A stretch of DNA of 64,000 nucleotides from an uncultured Clostridia bacterium (GTDB lineage Bacteria; Bacillota; Clostridia; TANB77; CAG-465): NCBI GenBank assembly GCA_944387375.1, contig CALXEQ010000007.1:23107-87106 (forward strand), given 5' to 3'. The position numbers were made by a program, and so were the translations under genes. Of the stretch, positions 1-8,973 are shown piece after piece. The stretch's first letter is position 1. Each line of letters opens with the position of its first letter. The notes below the pieces were generated by a model. The model saw only the letters and a program-made list of their open reading frames with translations. It had not been told where the DNA came from and did no database searches.

Positions 1-1219
1 CATCTCCTTCATTAAGTTCATATTTCATATTTAAATCTTTTAAAACTTTTTTTAGAGCTCCTTCTGCCATCTCCCATTGTTCATCTGACCCCATAGAGTC
101 TTCTGGTCTTGTTGATAATTCAATTTCATATTCAAATCCAAATATACTATATACTTCATCAATTAATTTTATTACATTTGAGATTTCTTCCTCAATTTGT
201 GATGGCAAGCAGAATATATGAGCATCATCTTGTGTGAAGCATCTAACTCTAAATAATCCGTTTAATTCTCCAGATTTTTCATGTCTATGTACAAGTCCAA
301 GTTCTCCAGCTCTTATTGGTAAATCTCTATAAGAATGCATAGAATTTTTATATACTAGCATTCCTCCTGGACAGTTCATTGGTTTTATACCATAGTCTGT
401 ATCATCTATTTTTGTTGTATACATGTTTTCTTTATAATGATCCCAGTGACCTGAACGATGCCATAATTCTTCATTTAAAATCATTGGAGTTTTTATCTCT
501 ACATATCCATGTTCTTTATGTATTTTTCTCCAAAAATCTTCAAGTACATTTCTTAACTCCATACCTTTGGGTAGGAAGAATGGAAAACCAGGACCTTCTG
601 GTGCTATCATAAATAATTCTAACTCTTTTCCTATTTTTCTATGATCTCTTTTTTTAGCTTCTTCTAATTCTTCTAAATATTTTTCTAAGTTTTCTTTATT
701 TTCAAAAGCTGTTGCATATATTCTTTGTAGCATTTTATTTTTTTCATCTCCACGCCAATATGCACCTGTAATATTCATTAGCTTAAATACTTTTACTGCT
801 TTTGTGTATAGCATATGTGGACCTGTACATAAATCTACAAATTCACCTTGTTTGAAAAATGATATTTCTTCATCTTCTGGTAAATCATTAATAAGTTCAA
901 CTTTATATGGCTCATTTCTTTCTTCCATTAATTTTAAAGCTTCTTGTCTTGGTAATTTAAAACTTTCTATTTTTAAATTCTCTTTTATTATTTTTTTCAT
1001 TTCAGCTTCTATTTTTTCTAAATCAGCTTCAACAAGTTTTGGCTCTACATCAATATCATAATAAAATCCATTTTCTATTGCTGGACCTATTGCAAGTTTT
1101 GCTTGTGGAAATAATCTTTTTATCGCTTGTGCCATTATGTGAGATGCTGTATGTCTTAAAACTTGTAAATCTAAATCTCCTTCATATACTTCATTATTAC
1201 TATTTACATATTTACTCAT
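1..1219 (-). CDS. thrS: Threonine--tRNA ligase (3' part missing at window edge)
   Basis: Charges tRNA-Thr with threonine in the cytoplasm. About 406 codons are present; the gene runs off the left edge, so the C-terminal anticodon-binding domain is not seen. Visible signs are the HxxxH editing-domain pair near residues 23 and 27 (HTASH), the downstream editing-site pair in DLCTGPH, the class II core with RAGELGLVHRHE, and the zinc-site segment MNCPGG. The ATG at 1217-1219 follows AGGAGTG at normal spacing. With this start the protein begins only about 20 residues before the editing domain, so the N-terminal TGS domain (about 60 residues in E. coli ThrRS) is absent; TGS-less ThrRS are known in clostridia. 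The gene is preceded by a T-box leader, so it is expected to be induced by uncharged tRNA-Thr. Confidence 0.95.
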   Translation of the reverse strand, partial: MSKYVNSNNEVYEGDLDLQVLRHTASHIMAQAIKRLFPQAKLAIGPAIENGFYYDIDVEPKLVEADLEKIEAEMKKIIKENLKIESFKLPRQEALKLMEERNEPYKVELINDLPEDEEISFFKQGEFVDLCTGPHMLYTKAVKVFKLMNITGAYWRGDEKNKMLQRIYATAFENKENLEKYLEELEEAKKRDHRKIGKELELFMIAPEGPGFPFFLPKGMELRNVLEDFWRKIHKEHGYVEIKTPMILNEELWHRSGHWDHYKENMYTTKIDDTDYGIKPMNCPGGMLVYKNSMHSYRDLPIRAGELGLVHRHEKSGELNGLFRVRCFTQDDAHIFCLPSQIEEEISNVIKLIDEVYSIFGFEYEIELSTRPEDSMGSDEQWEMAEGALKKVLKDLNMKYELNEGD

Positions 1220-1319
1220 AAAAAATCACTCCTATAAAAAATTAATATTACTTTATTTTATACTTTAATGTTTATCTCGTGACTTTTCTTGCATATTTTT
1301 TCATAGAACCTTTTCCTCC

Positions 1320-1560
1320 TTTAAATTACTACAAAAAATGTACCCCTACAGACACATTTTTTGTCTATAGGGGTACAATATATTTATTGCACGGTTCCAC
1401 CCTAATTTTTAACTTAATTTATGATTGTACGAAATCAACGGTAGTTTCCTACTAACTCCGGGGTAGTCTTCGGTAATATCTTATTAAAATTGGCTTCCAG
1501 CCCATGACCAATTCTCTCTTGTAACAGTGTTAAAACTTACTCGTCCCATCAACGTTATGT
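1320..1560 (-). promoter_or_regulatory. T-box leader of thrS with its attenuator
   Basis: The canonical T-box sequence AGGGTGGAACCGT reads on the minus strand at 1391-1403. It is followed by a stem of 14 bp (1340-1353 with 1363-1376) and a T-run at 1331-1339, which is the intrinsic terminator. An AGAGAG segment and further stem I elements lie upstream, between about 1420 and 1545. An ACC triplet in the region after the distal loop (ATTACCGAAG) is a candidate threonine specifier, but I did not fold the RNA. In this class, uncharged tRNA-Thr binds and stabilises the antiterminator. Confidence 0.93.
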
Positions 1561-1564
1561 AATA

Positions 1565-1593
1565 ATTATACTCTTTTTTTATGTATAAGTCAA
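1565..1593 (-). promoter_or_regulatory. Sigma-A promoter of the thrS T-box transcript
   Basis: TTGACT (1588-1593) and TATAAT (1565-1570) are separated by exactly 17 bp on the minus strand, just before the T-box leader. The promoter begins right after the stop of the preceding gene. Confidence 0.85.
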
Positions 1594-1599
1594 TATAAA

Positions 1600-2481
1600 T
1601 TATTTATTTCCTTTCATAGTCTCACTTAATACATTAAAACAATTGTCATTTTCATACTCAAACACATTATATGTTACATTAAATTCTGTAACTTCTCGTG
1701 TTATTATCTCGCTTTTACCATCTCCATTTAAATCTGCTAAAAATTCAACAGAATATATAGGAAAATCATCACTATTTTCTAGATCTTTTGTATAGCTATA
1801 TTGAAGAATTTTAGCTTTATTTTCATTTGGAAAAGCTAAAATTATACTACTATAGACTCCACCAAACATTCCCTTTCCATTACTTGTTACAGTTAAGATT
1901 CTTACTGGCGTATTAGCATTAATATATCCATTATATACATTTTTTATATTCATAGTTGTATTATATAGTCTATATAATCCCAAAGCTTTTTTTACATATT
2001 CATAATCTTTTTGTTCCACTTGTGTCTGTCCAAACTGTGAAACTAAAGCATAATTTGAATCTTTAGCAATAGCAAAATACTCATCTACATAATTTGGATA
2101 GCTAGTATTTACAAATACTGTATTTTCATCTGTTAAAAATTCCTTTATTTTATATGTACCAGCCTTTACGTCATCATTATATACATCTATCTCACAATCA
2201 TTTTTGTTATTACTTTTAAAATAATATTTATTTGCACTAACCCACCTAGAATTATATGTAGCTCCAACTACTAAATTATCTATAATTATGGGGGTAGAAT
2301 TTAGTGCCACATCATCTGAAACATTAATAGCATCATTTTTTTGACTTTCTATCTCTATTCTATCATTAAAACAAAAACACGCAAGAAGCACTATACCTAT
2401 AACTAGTAATACTACAAAAATACTTATTAAAAACACATATAACTTTTTAAACCTTAAAACATTTTTTGAATACTTTTTCAA
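1600..2481 (-). CDS. Membrane-anchored extracellular protein of unknown function
   Basis: 293 residues. A short basic N-terminus is followed by one hydrophobic helix at about 15-36 and then a polar, presumably extracellular domain. Near the C-terminus DLNGDGKSEI resembles the calcium-binding loops of FG-GAP/dockerin-type repeats, but only one copy is visible. The start appears to be TTG at 2479-2481, directly after the queH stop (TAA|TTG), with a weak GTGGGT as ribosome site; no ATG occurs near the N-terminus, so the TTG is the best choice. Likely translated from the ruvB-queH transcript. I do not recognise a family, and its relation to queuosine synthesis is probably only positional. Confidence 0.7.
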   Translation of the reverse strand: MKKYSKNVLRFKKLYVFLISIFVVLLVIGIVLLACFCFNDRIEIESQKNDAINVSDDVALNSTPIIIDNLVVGATYNSRWVSANKYYFKSNNKNDCEIDVYNDDVKAGTYKIKEFLTDENTVFVNTSYPNYVDEYFAIAKDSNYALVSQFGQTQVEQKDYEYVKKALGLYRLYNTTMNIKNVYNGYINANTPVRILTVTSNGKGMFGGVYSSIILAFPNENKAKILQYSYTKDLENSDDFPIYSVEFLADLNGDGKSEIITREVTEFNVTYNVFEYENDNCFNVLSETMKGNK

Positions 2482-3060
2482 TTAATATACCCACTTTCCT
2501 GAATCAAAAGAAAACACACAACCACAAAATTTTTGCATATAAAGTCCGTATTCTCTAGCTTTTCTTTGTCCTTCATAGTATGTAGAACGATAATCTGAAT
2601 ATACATACTCAACACCATATTTTTTAGATAATTCTTCTGCCACCTTATTTATAACATCATGATTTTGATAAGGACTTCTAGTAAGTGTAGTTGATACTAT
2701 ATCATACCCATTTTCACTTGCATATTTAAATACATTTTCTAATCTTCTATAATAACAATACTTACATCTAATATTATATTTTTTATTTTCTCCAACATTT
2801 TCTACTACATCTTTTACAAAGCCGTTAAGATCATATTCATCACAAATAATTCTATCCACATTCTTCATATCACAAAACTTAATAAAAGACTCTTTTCGTC
2901 TTTCATATTCCGCCTTTGGATGAATATTTGGATTATACCAATATGCACTAAGTTCAACCTTTTCTCTTTTTTCATTTATTAACATTCCATTTTTTTCTAT
3001 ATCTTCTTGTATAGTTATAAAGCATGGTGCACAACAAACATGCATTAATACTTTTTTCAT
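2482..3060 (-). CDS. queH: Epoxyqueuosine reductase QueH
   Basis: 192 residues, the usual size for QueH (formerly DUF208). QueH reduces epoxyqueuosine in tRNA to queuosine, the last step of Q synthesis, and replaces the unrelated QueG. Visible are the N-terminal VCCAPC cysteines (9, 10 and 13), CKYCYYRR at about 99-106, the TLTRSPYQN segment and the terminal CGC motif, which together provide the iron-sulfur and catalytic cysteines of the family. The ATG follows AAGGAGTTAGT, which overlaps the 3' end of ruvB, so the two genes are translated from one message. No other Q-synthesis gene lies in the window. Confidence 0.92.
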   Translation of the reverse strand: MKKVLMHVCCAPCFITIQEDIEKNGMLINEKREKVELSAYWYNPNIHPKAEYERRKESFIKFCDMKNVDRIICDEYDLNGFVKDVVENVGENKKYNIRCKYCYYRRLENVFKYASENGYDIVSTTLTRSPYQNHDVINKVAEELSKKYGVEYVYSDYRSTYYEGQRKAREYGLYMQKFCGCVFSFDSGKWVY

Positions 3061-3061
3061 A

Positions 3062-4090
3062 CTAACTCCTTTTTCCCGGTTTATATTCTATATTTAAATG
3101 ATCATATGCCAAAGGCGTTGCCATTCTTCCTCTTGGTCCTCTACTTAAAAATCCAATTTGCATTAGATATGGCTCATAAACATCTTCTATTGTATCTTTA
3201 TCTTCACCAATACATGCAGCTAAAGTATCTATTCCAACCGGTCCACCATTAAATTTTTCTATTACTGTTTTTAGCATTAATCTATCTGTATTGTCTAGTC
3301 CAATCTCATCTATTTCAAGTCTATCTAAAGCTTTTTTTGCTATTTGATAATCTATTGATTCTTTTTTTTCTACTTGTGCAAAATCTCTTACTCTTTTTAA
3401 TAATCTATTTGCAATTCTTGGTGTTCCCCTACATCTTGATCCAATCTCTAAGGCTGCTTCTTCATCTATTTGAGCTCCCAAAATTTTAGAACTTCTTTGT
3501 ATAATAGTTGCAAGTTCTTTTTGCGTATATAAATCAAGTCTATGTATTATACCAAATCTATCGCGAAGTGGTGAAGAAAGAGATCCAGCTTTGGTTGTTG
3601 CACCAACTAAAGTAAATTTAGGTAAATCAAGCCTTATAGATTTAGCAGAAGGACCTTTTCCTATTACAATATCTAAACTAAAATCTTCTAAAGCTGGATA
3701 TAGAATCTCTTCAACTGATTTATTTAATCTATGTATCTCATCTATAAACAAAATATCATTTTCTTGTAAATTTGTAAGAATTGCAGCTAGATCTCCTGCT
3801 TTTTCTATTGCAGGACCTGAAGTTATCTTTATATGACTATTCATTTCATTTGCAATTATCATAGCAAGCGTTGTCTTTCCAAGTCCTGGAGGTCCATATA
3901 AAAGTACATGATCTAAAGCTTCTCCTCTATCCTTTGCTGCTTCTATATATACCTTTAAATTTTCTTTTACTTTTTCTTGACCTATATATTCACTAAAAGT
4001 TTGAGGTCTTAAAGTTGTCTCATCTATTTTTTCATCAAAATTATCATCTTCATATATAAGTTCTGGAGATATAACTCTATCTTCAATCAT
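3062..4090 (-). CDS. ruvB: Holliday junction branch-migration ATPase RuvB
   Basis: 342 residues, normal length. RuvB is the hexameric motor that, with RuvA, moves Holliday junctions during recombination and repair. The AAA+ core shows Walker A (GPPGLGKTT, about 65-73), Walker B (DEIHRL), sensor I (GATTKAG) and the arginine-finger segment (LRDRFG). The C-terminal winged helix contains [15 protein letters not shown]. It is first in the ruvB-queH-unknown operon. ruvA and ruvC are not adjacent, so they must lie elsewhere. Confidence 0.97.
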   Translation of the reverse strand: MIEDRVISPELIYEDDNFDEKIDETTLRPQTFSEYIGQEKVKENLKVYIEAAKDRGEALDHVLLYGPPGLGKTTLAMIIANEMNSHIKITSGPAIEKAGDLAAILTNLQENDILFIDEIHRLNKSVEEILYPALEDFSLDIVIGKGPSAKSIRLDLPKFTLVGATTKAGSLSSPLRDRFGIIHRLDLYTQKELATIIQRSSKILGAQIDEEAALEIGSRCRGTPRIANRLLKRVRDFAQVEKKESIDYQIAKKALDRLEIDEIGLDNTDRLMLKTVIEKFNGGPVGIDTLAACIGEDKDTIEDVYEPYLMQIGFLSRGPRGRMATPLAYDHLNIEYKPGKRS

Positions 4091-4198
4091 AATATAAGCA
4101 CCTCTTTTTCTTGTATATTATATCAAACATAAGTTTTTAAGTCAAACTATAATGAATATTAATTTTTGTAGATTAATATACTTATTATGAGGTTGATT

Positions 4199-4933
4199 AT
4201 GAAGACTGTATATATAAAAAAATCTACTATTAAATTATTTTTTATAATTCTAGCAATATTTGTTTTTGACATAACACTAGTACATATAAATAGTGATAGT
4301 TTTTCACCTTCACCTAAAGAACAAGAATTAATAGAAAAATATAATAATAAAAAACTTCTAATTTTAACTTTTGACGATGGACCAAGTAAACATACATCGG
4401 ACCTACTTAATATATTAAGAGAAGAAAATGTTAAAGCTAATTTTTTTATATTAGGTGAAAATGCTATAAAATATCCAGAAATATTACAACAAGAAAAAAA
4501 TGAAGGGCATGTAATTGGAATACATAGCTATAAACATCTATTTTTTACTAAAATATCTCGCGAAGAAGTACTAGATCAAATAACAACAACTAGTAATATA
4601 ATATATGAAATAACTCAAGAAATCCCATCATATATACGAGTTCCATATGGAATACTAAATGATGACGTAAAAGATATAATAGAAAGTCAGGAACTACAAA
4701 GTGTTTTATGGAATGTAGATTCTTTAGATTGGGATTATAAAAACACAGAAAAAATAGTCAGTCACGTAATTGATACTACAACAGGAAATGACATTATCCT
4801 TATGCATGATACTTTTGATACAACTGTTTCTGCTGTCCAAAGACTTATTAAATACTATAAAGAAAATGGTTTTGAATTTGTAACATTAAGTGAATTTGAA
4901 AGAATAAAAAATATGTCTAAGTCATTAAAGTAA
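4199..4933 (+). CDS. Membrane-anchored polysaccharide deacetylase (NodB domain)
   Basis: 244 residues. N-terminal signal-anchor at about 9-28, then a NodB/CE4 domain: TFDDGPS (catalytic Asp and metal-binding Asp), the metal-binding HSYKH, RVPYG, and LMHD near the end. Such enzymes remove N-acetyl groups from peptidoglycan or other envelope glycans outside the membrane; the substrate here is unknown. I place the start at the second ATG (4199) because GAGG at 4189-4192 sits at correct distance from it, whereas the first ATG at 4187 overlaps that site. It is followed by another exported enzyme on the same strand. Confidence 0.87.
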   Translation: MKTVYIKKSTIKLFFIILAIFVFDITLVHINSDSFSPSPKEQELIEKYNNKKLLILTFDDGPSKHTSDLLNILREENVKANFFILGENAIKYPEILQQEKNEGHVIGIHSYKHLFFTKISREEVLDQITTTSNIIYEITQEIPSYIRVPYGILNDDVKDIIESQELQSVLWNVDSLDWDYKNTEKIVSHVIDTTTGNDIILMHDTFDTTVSAVQRLIKYYKENGFEFVTLSEFERIKNMSKSLK

Positions 4934-4981
4934 TTGCTAAAGAAAAAACTTTCATGTATAATATCATATGGAAGGTGAATT

Positions 4982-5557
4982 ATGAAAAAATATATAAAAA
5001 AAATAATAACTGTTATATTGTTAGTTGTTATAGCTATACTTTTTGCTGTATATTATAAAAATTACTTAAATAACAATATTAATATTTATCAAGAAAACAA
5101 TACTATAACAAGTATAGATAATCCAAATAATCAAATAGAACTTACCGAAGCTACAGTTACAAAAGTGATTGATGGCGATACAATATGGGTAAACATTAAT
5201 GGAAAAGAAGAAAAAGTAAGATTTATTGGTGTAAATTGTCCTGAATATACAACTAAAATTGAAGAATATGGTAAAGAAGCAACAGAATATACTACTAATG
5301 AACTTTTAGGTAAAAAAGTATATTTACAAAAAGATATATCTCAAACAGATGATTATAACAGACTTTTAAGATATGTATGGCTTGAAAAAATAGACACAAT
5401 AAATGAGGAAAATATTGAAAATTATTTATTTAATGCAAAACTTGTAATTAATGGATATGCTCAAAGCAATTATTATAAACCAGACATTTCTTTACAAGAT
5501 TATTTAGAAAAATTTGAAAATGAAGCTAAACAACAAAAAATTGGAATATGGCAATAA
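4982..5557 (+). CDS. Membrane-anchored thermonuclease (SNase-like)
   Basis: 191 residues: signal-anchor at about 6-26, a linker rich in Asn, then a staphylococcal-nuclease OB-fold. Key segments are VIDGDTIWV (calcium-binding Asp), KVRFIGVNCPE (catalytic Arg and the Glu of the active site) and DDYNRLLRYVW (second catalytic Arg). It should hydrolyse DNA and RNA outside the cell in a calcium-dependent way. GGAAGGTGAATT precedes the ATG. The gene follows the deacetylase by 48 bp and ends in a terminator shared with the converging gene. Confidence 0.9.
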   Translation: MKKYIKKIITVILLVVIAILFAVYYKNYLNNNINIYQENNTITSIDNPNNQIELTEATVTKVIDGDTIWVNINGKEEKVRFIGVNCPEYTTKIEEYGKEATEYTTNELLGKKVYLQKDISQTDDYNRLLRYVWLEKIDTINEENIENYLFNAKLVINGYAQSNYYKPDISLQDYLEKFENEAKQQKIGIWQ

Positions 5558-5586
5558 AAAATGCACTTTAAAAGTGCATTTTTTAT
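5555..5586. terminator. Bidirectional terminator between convergent genes
   Basis: Perfect stem AAATGCACTTT/AAAGTGCATTT with A-run before and T-run after, serving the nuclease gene (plus) and the S66 peptidase gene (minus). Confidence 0.9.
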
Positions 5587-6599
5587 ATTAATTTTTGTAT
5601 AAGTTTTCCTTTTCCATTTTTATAATGAAATTTTGCATAAGCTCCATTTATTATAGTCATTTGTGGTGGTATATGTCCAAGATCCACATTATATACAATT
5701 GGTACATTATATTTTTCTAATGCTCTTTTTACAGCATCTTTAAAGCTAAAATAATAATCATTATTATTCTCTTGCATCATAGACCTTCCTATTAAAAATC
5801 CTTTAACATTTTTAAAATATCCCATTTGATCCATATGCCATAATCTTCTATAAAATTCTAAAGGCTGTAATTCACAATTGTCTATGTACCAAATTATTCC
5901 CTCATCAAATTGTGAAATAAAGTTGTTTATATTATCCATTTTAGTACCAGATATAAGAGAAAATGTATCTATACATCCGCCAATTATTCTTCCCTCAAAT
6001 TCTATATCATTTATATCACATTCATATATATTATCTTCTGTTAAGTTATATCCTTTAATATTTCCTTCTTCATATTCATTTTTTTGATACTTAGGATAAC
6101 TCTCTTGCACAAACTCCTCATCATTACTAAACATAAAATCTATACAATCTTGGATTGATTTATATCTTGGATTCATAGCATAGTCACTAATGTTTTCCAT
6201 ATGAATAGTAGCTATATTAAACTTAGTAGTAATGTATAAATTTAAAAGAGATGGGTCTGAAAATCCTTGAAACCATTTTGGGTTATTTCTTATAACATCT
6301 TGATGTTCATCTAAATATGGTAACATCTCCATTAAAAATTCTCCACCTCTTGCTGCAATTATATATTTAACACTGGTATTTTTATATAATTCTAAAAGTT
6401 CAGTTGCTCTTTGTTCTCCATTAGAGCTTACTATTCCTTCATCTTTTCTTACATTATCTGTTTCAATAACATTTAAGCCAAGATTCATAATATTGTCTAT
6501 TGCTAAATCTATTTTTTGAGCATTAGACGTTGCAGACACTGCTGTAATTCCAACAATATCCCCTTTTTTTAATTTATCTGGATATATCATAATTTTCAT
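5583..6599 (-). CDS. S66-family peptidase (LD-carboxypeptidase / MccF-like)
   Basis: 338 residues. The family has a Ser-Glu-His triad: here the nucleophile is in QGFSDPS (about 120), the Glu probably in DNCELQP and the His in DLGHIPPQ near the C-terminus. ARGGEF is the conserved oxyanion segment. Members either trim tetrapeptides of recycled murein (LdcA) or cleave microcin-C-type peptidyl nucleotides (MccF); the rather divergent sequence does not decide between them. No signal peptide is seen, so it is cytoplasmic. The start is the ATG at 6597-6599, because GGAGG at 6606-6610 precedes it; the longer frame would run into rsmE. Confidence 0.82.
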   Translation of the reverse strand: MKIMIYPDKLKKGDIVGITAVSATSNAQKIDLAIDNIMNLGLNVIETDNVRKDEGIVSSNGEQRATELLELYKNTSVKYIIAARGGEFLMEMLPYLDEHQDVIRNNPKWFQGFSDPSLLNLYITTKFNIATIHMENISDYAMNPRYKSIQDCIDFMFSNDEEFVQESYPKYQKNEYEEGNIKGYNLTEDNIYECDINDIEFEGRIIGGCIDTFSLISGTKMDNINNFISQFDEGIIWYIDNCELQPLEFYRRLWHMDQMGYFKNVKGFLIGRSMMQENNNDYYFSFKDAVKRALEKYNVPIVYNVDLGHIPPQMTIINGAYAKFHYKNGKGKLIQKLI

Positions 6600-6600
6600 A

Positions 6601-7335
6601 CTATTCCTCCATTTCATATAAAACAATAGATAACAAATTTAAAGCTGCTGTTTCTGCTCTTAATATTCTGCTACCAAGTGATATACATGCAACATTATCT
6701 ATATTTTCTAGCTTTTGTGCCTCTTTAGGAGTGAATCCACCTTCGGCTCCAATAATAATACCAATATTTGTATATTCTTTGTCTTTTATATCATTTAATT
6801 TTTCCTTTAAAGAAATGTGAGATGACTCATAAGCAAAAAGTACAGCATCATTTTCACATAATTTTTCACACATTTTATCCCAAGTTACTATATCTGCTAC
6901 ATCTACCATATCCATCCTACCACATTGCTTACATGCTTCTTCAGCTATTTTTTGAAGTTTTTCTTTTCTTTTAATCTTTCCCTTGTCATCTAATTTTACT
7001 ATTGTATTAGAAGATGTAAATGGTACTATCTTTTTTACTCCAATTTCTACTGCTTTTTGAATAACAAAATCTAGTTTATCATTTTTAAGTAAAGCAATAT
7101 AAAGAGTAACATTTGTTTTAGGTATTCCTATTAATGGTGCCTCTTTTTCATACTTTAATGTAATATCTTCTCTTCCAATTTTTACTATACTATATATCTT
7201 ATCATTTATAATTATTTCATCTCCTATATTGTGCCTTAAAACTTGAATATGTTTTACTTCTCTTCCTGATATAATAATATTATTATCATCTATACTATTT
7301 ATATTATCATTTTCAACAATAAATCTTCTTGCCAC
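6601..7335 (-). CDS. rsmE: 16S rRNA m3U1498 methyltransferase RsmE
   Basis: 244 residues. Methylates N3 of U1498 in helix 44 of 16S rRNA using SAM. The N-terminal PUA-like domain (about 1-75) is followed by the SPOUT fold, whose knotted SAM-binding end is seen in IGAEGGFTPKEA and LGSRILRAETA. The start is GTG (7333-7335), preceded by AGGAGGAAAAA. One base separates its stop from the start of the S66 peptidase, so the two genes form an operon. Confidence 0.94.
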   Translation of the reverse strand: MARRFIVENDNINSIDDNNIIISGREVKHIQVLRHNIGDEIIINDKIYSIVKIGREDITLKYEKEAPLIGIPKTNVTLYIALLKNDKLDFVIQKAVEIGVKKIVPFTSSNTIVKLDDKGKIKRKEKLQKIAEEACKQCGRMDMVDVADIVTWDKMCEKLCENDAVLFAYESSHISLKEKLNDIKDKEYTNIGIIIGAEGGFTPKEAQKLENIDNVACISLGSRILRAETAALNLLSIVLYEMEE

Positions 7336-7387
7336 TTTTTCCTCCTAAATATAATAAAATTATAAAACTAAAAAAAGTTAAAGTCAA

Positions 7388-7427
7388 CAAAAAATGCTTT
7401 CAAGTATAAACTCAAAAGCATTATTTT
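7388..7427 (-). terminator. Terminator of ppaC
   Basis: Inverted repeat AATGCTTT/AAAGCATT followed by T-run on the minus strand, immediately after the ppaC stop. Confidence 0.8.
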
Positions 7428-8348
7428 TTAAGCGTTTTCTTGTAATACTGGTAATATTTGTTTTTTTCTTGATACTACTCCAGGTAAAAAGGCAGTATTG
7501 TCTTCTAATTTTTTATTAAATCCTCTTTCAAATATATCTGTATTTTTACCAAGAACTATTGCTTGTGAATTGCTATTTATAATATCTGTAATAGCAAATA
7601 CAAATAAATCTAAATTATTTTTTTCAATATCTGCACTTATAGCTTGTTCTATTTCTTCTTTTCTATTCATCATATCATTAATATCTGCAGTATTTACTTG
7701 TGCAACCTTTGCATTTTTATCTTTTAATGTACATACTTTACAGTCTAAAGATATCAATTCGTCTGCTGTAAATCCACTTAAATCTGTTCCAGCTTTTAAC
7801 ATATCAAGACCATATACTTGAGCATTTAATCCAGATATTTTTTCCAATTCTTTTACTGCGTTTTCATCTTCAACTGTTTTAGTTGGAGATTTTAAAAGTA
7901 ATGTATCAGAAATAATAGCACTCATCATAAGAGACGCAATTTTTTTATCTATTTCCACATTATTTTCTTTATAAAGTTTATATAATATTGTACATGTACA
8001 TCCTACAGGCTCTGCTCTATAATACAATGGCTCTGATGTTTGAAAATCACAAATTCTATGATGATCAACAACCATTTTTATTTTAGCATTTTCAATATTA
8101 TCTACACTTTGTGAAAACTCATTATGATCAACAAGTATTACTTCTTGTCCATCTTCAACTTTTTCAATCATTCTTGGTGCATTAACACCTAAATAATTAA
8201 GTACATATTCTGTTTCCTTATTTAAATTTCCAAGTCTTACAGCTTCTACTTCTTTTCCTAATTTTTTTTGTAAATTTTCCATTACAATTGCAGAGCAAAT
8301 TGTATCAGTATCTGGACTTTTGTGTCCAAAAATTAACATTTTTTCCAT
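7428..8348 (-). CDS. ppaC: Manganese-dependent inorganic pyrophosphatase
   Basis: 306 residues, typical of family II pyrophosphatases, which hydrolyse PPi and pull biosynthetic reactions forward. The DHH domain carries FGHKSPDTD (metal ligands), VDHNE and VVDHHR; the C-terminal DHHA2 domain ends with the substrate-binding SRKKQILP. There are no CBS domains, so this is the simple unregulated form. GGAAGATAATTT precedes the ATG. A terminator follows the gene and 16 bp separate it from plsY upstream. Confidence 0.95.
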   Translation of the reverse strand: MEKMLIFGHKSPDTDTICSAIVMENLQKKLGKEVEAVRLGNLNKETEYVLNYLGVNAPRMIEKVEDGQEVILVDHNEFSQSVDNIENAKIKMVVDHHRICDFQTSEPLYYRAEPVGCTCTILYKLYKENNVEIDKKIASLMMSAIISDTLLLKSPTKTVEDENAVKELEKISGLNAQVYGLDMLKAGTDLSGFTADELISLDCKVCTLKDKNAKVAQVNTADINDMMNRKEEIEQAISADIEKNNLDLFVFAITDIINSNSQAIVLGKNTDIFERGFNKKLEDNTAFLPGVVSRKKQILPVLQENA

Positions 8349-8364
8349 AAATTATCTTCCTTTC

Positions 8365-8964
8365 TTATATTGTATTTTCTTGTTTATTTATCATTCTTTG
8401 AATATTTTCCCTATGCTTATATAACACAATTAGTAATGATATAATTAAAGCTGGAATATAACTACATCCAAGTATTAAAGATAAAATTAAATATAATATA
8501 CATCCAGCAAGCGTGCCTTTAGCTACTACTTTAGTTATTGCTATTACAATTAATCCTACTACCATACAAACTGCAACATATCTAGTACTAAATATACTCA
8601 TAAGTATTATAAATTCTACTATTCCTTTTCCACCATTAAATTTATATATGGCAGGAAAGCAATGTCCTATCATACAACCTAAAATAACAGTAGACTCAAA
8701 CATAGTACTTGCTATATTTTCTCCTAAATAAATAGCTATAAACTTTGCAATATAATAACTTAATATCACTTTAAAAATTGTAAGTAATAACACTAATATT
8801 CCAGTAAAATTTCCCATTACCTTAAATGAATTGTATACACTTGCATCCATATTACCAAGTCTACGTATATCTTCTTTTGTTTTAAGTTTACAAATTATAA
8901 TAGAGGGATTAAACATATTAATAATATAAACAATAACAAATATTAAAACTATATTTATACTCAT
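8365..8964 (-). CDS. plsY: PlsY-family glycerol-3-phosphate acyltransferase, divergent
   Basis: 199 residues with about five membrane helices. PlsY moves an acyl chain from acyl-phosphate to glycerol-3-phosphate, the first step of phospholipid synthesis. The motif GHCFPAIYKFNGGKG (about 109-123) matches the family core GHxFPxxxxFxGGKG. The first family motif, normally SGNxGATN, is degenerate here (RRLGNMDASVYNS). Position directly after der is the usual Firmicute order and supports the call, though gpsA does not follow. TGAGGTAAT precedes the ATG. The degenerate motif leaves some doubt about activity. Confidence 0.8.
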   Translation of the reverse strand: MSINIVLIFVIVYIINMFNPSIIICKLKTKEDIRRLGNMDASVYNSFKVMGNFTGILVLLLTIFKVILSYYIAKFIAIYLGENIASTMFESTVILGCMIGHCFPAIYKFNGGKGIVEFIILMSIFSTRYVAVCMVVGLIVIAITKVVAKGTLAGCILYLILSLILGCSYIPALIISLLIVLYKHRENIQRMINKQENTI

Positions 8965-8973
8965 ATTACCTCA

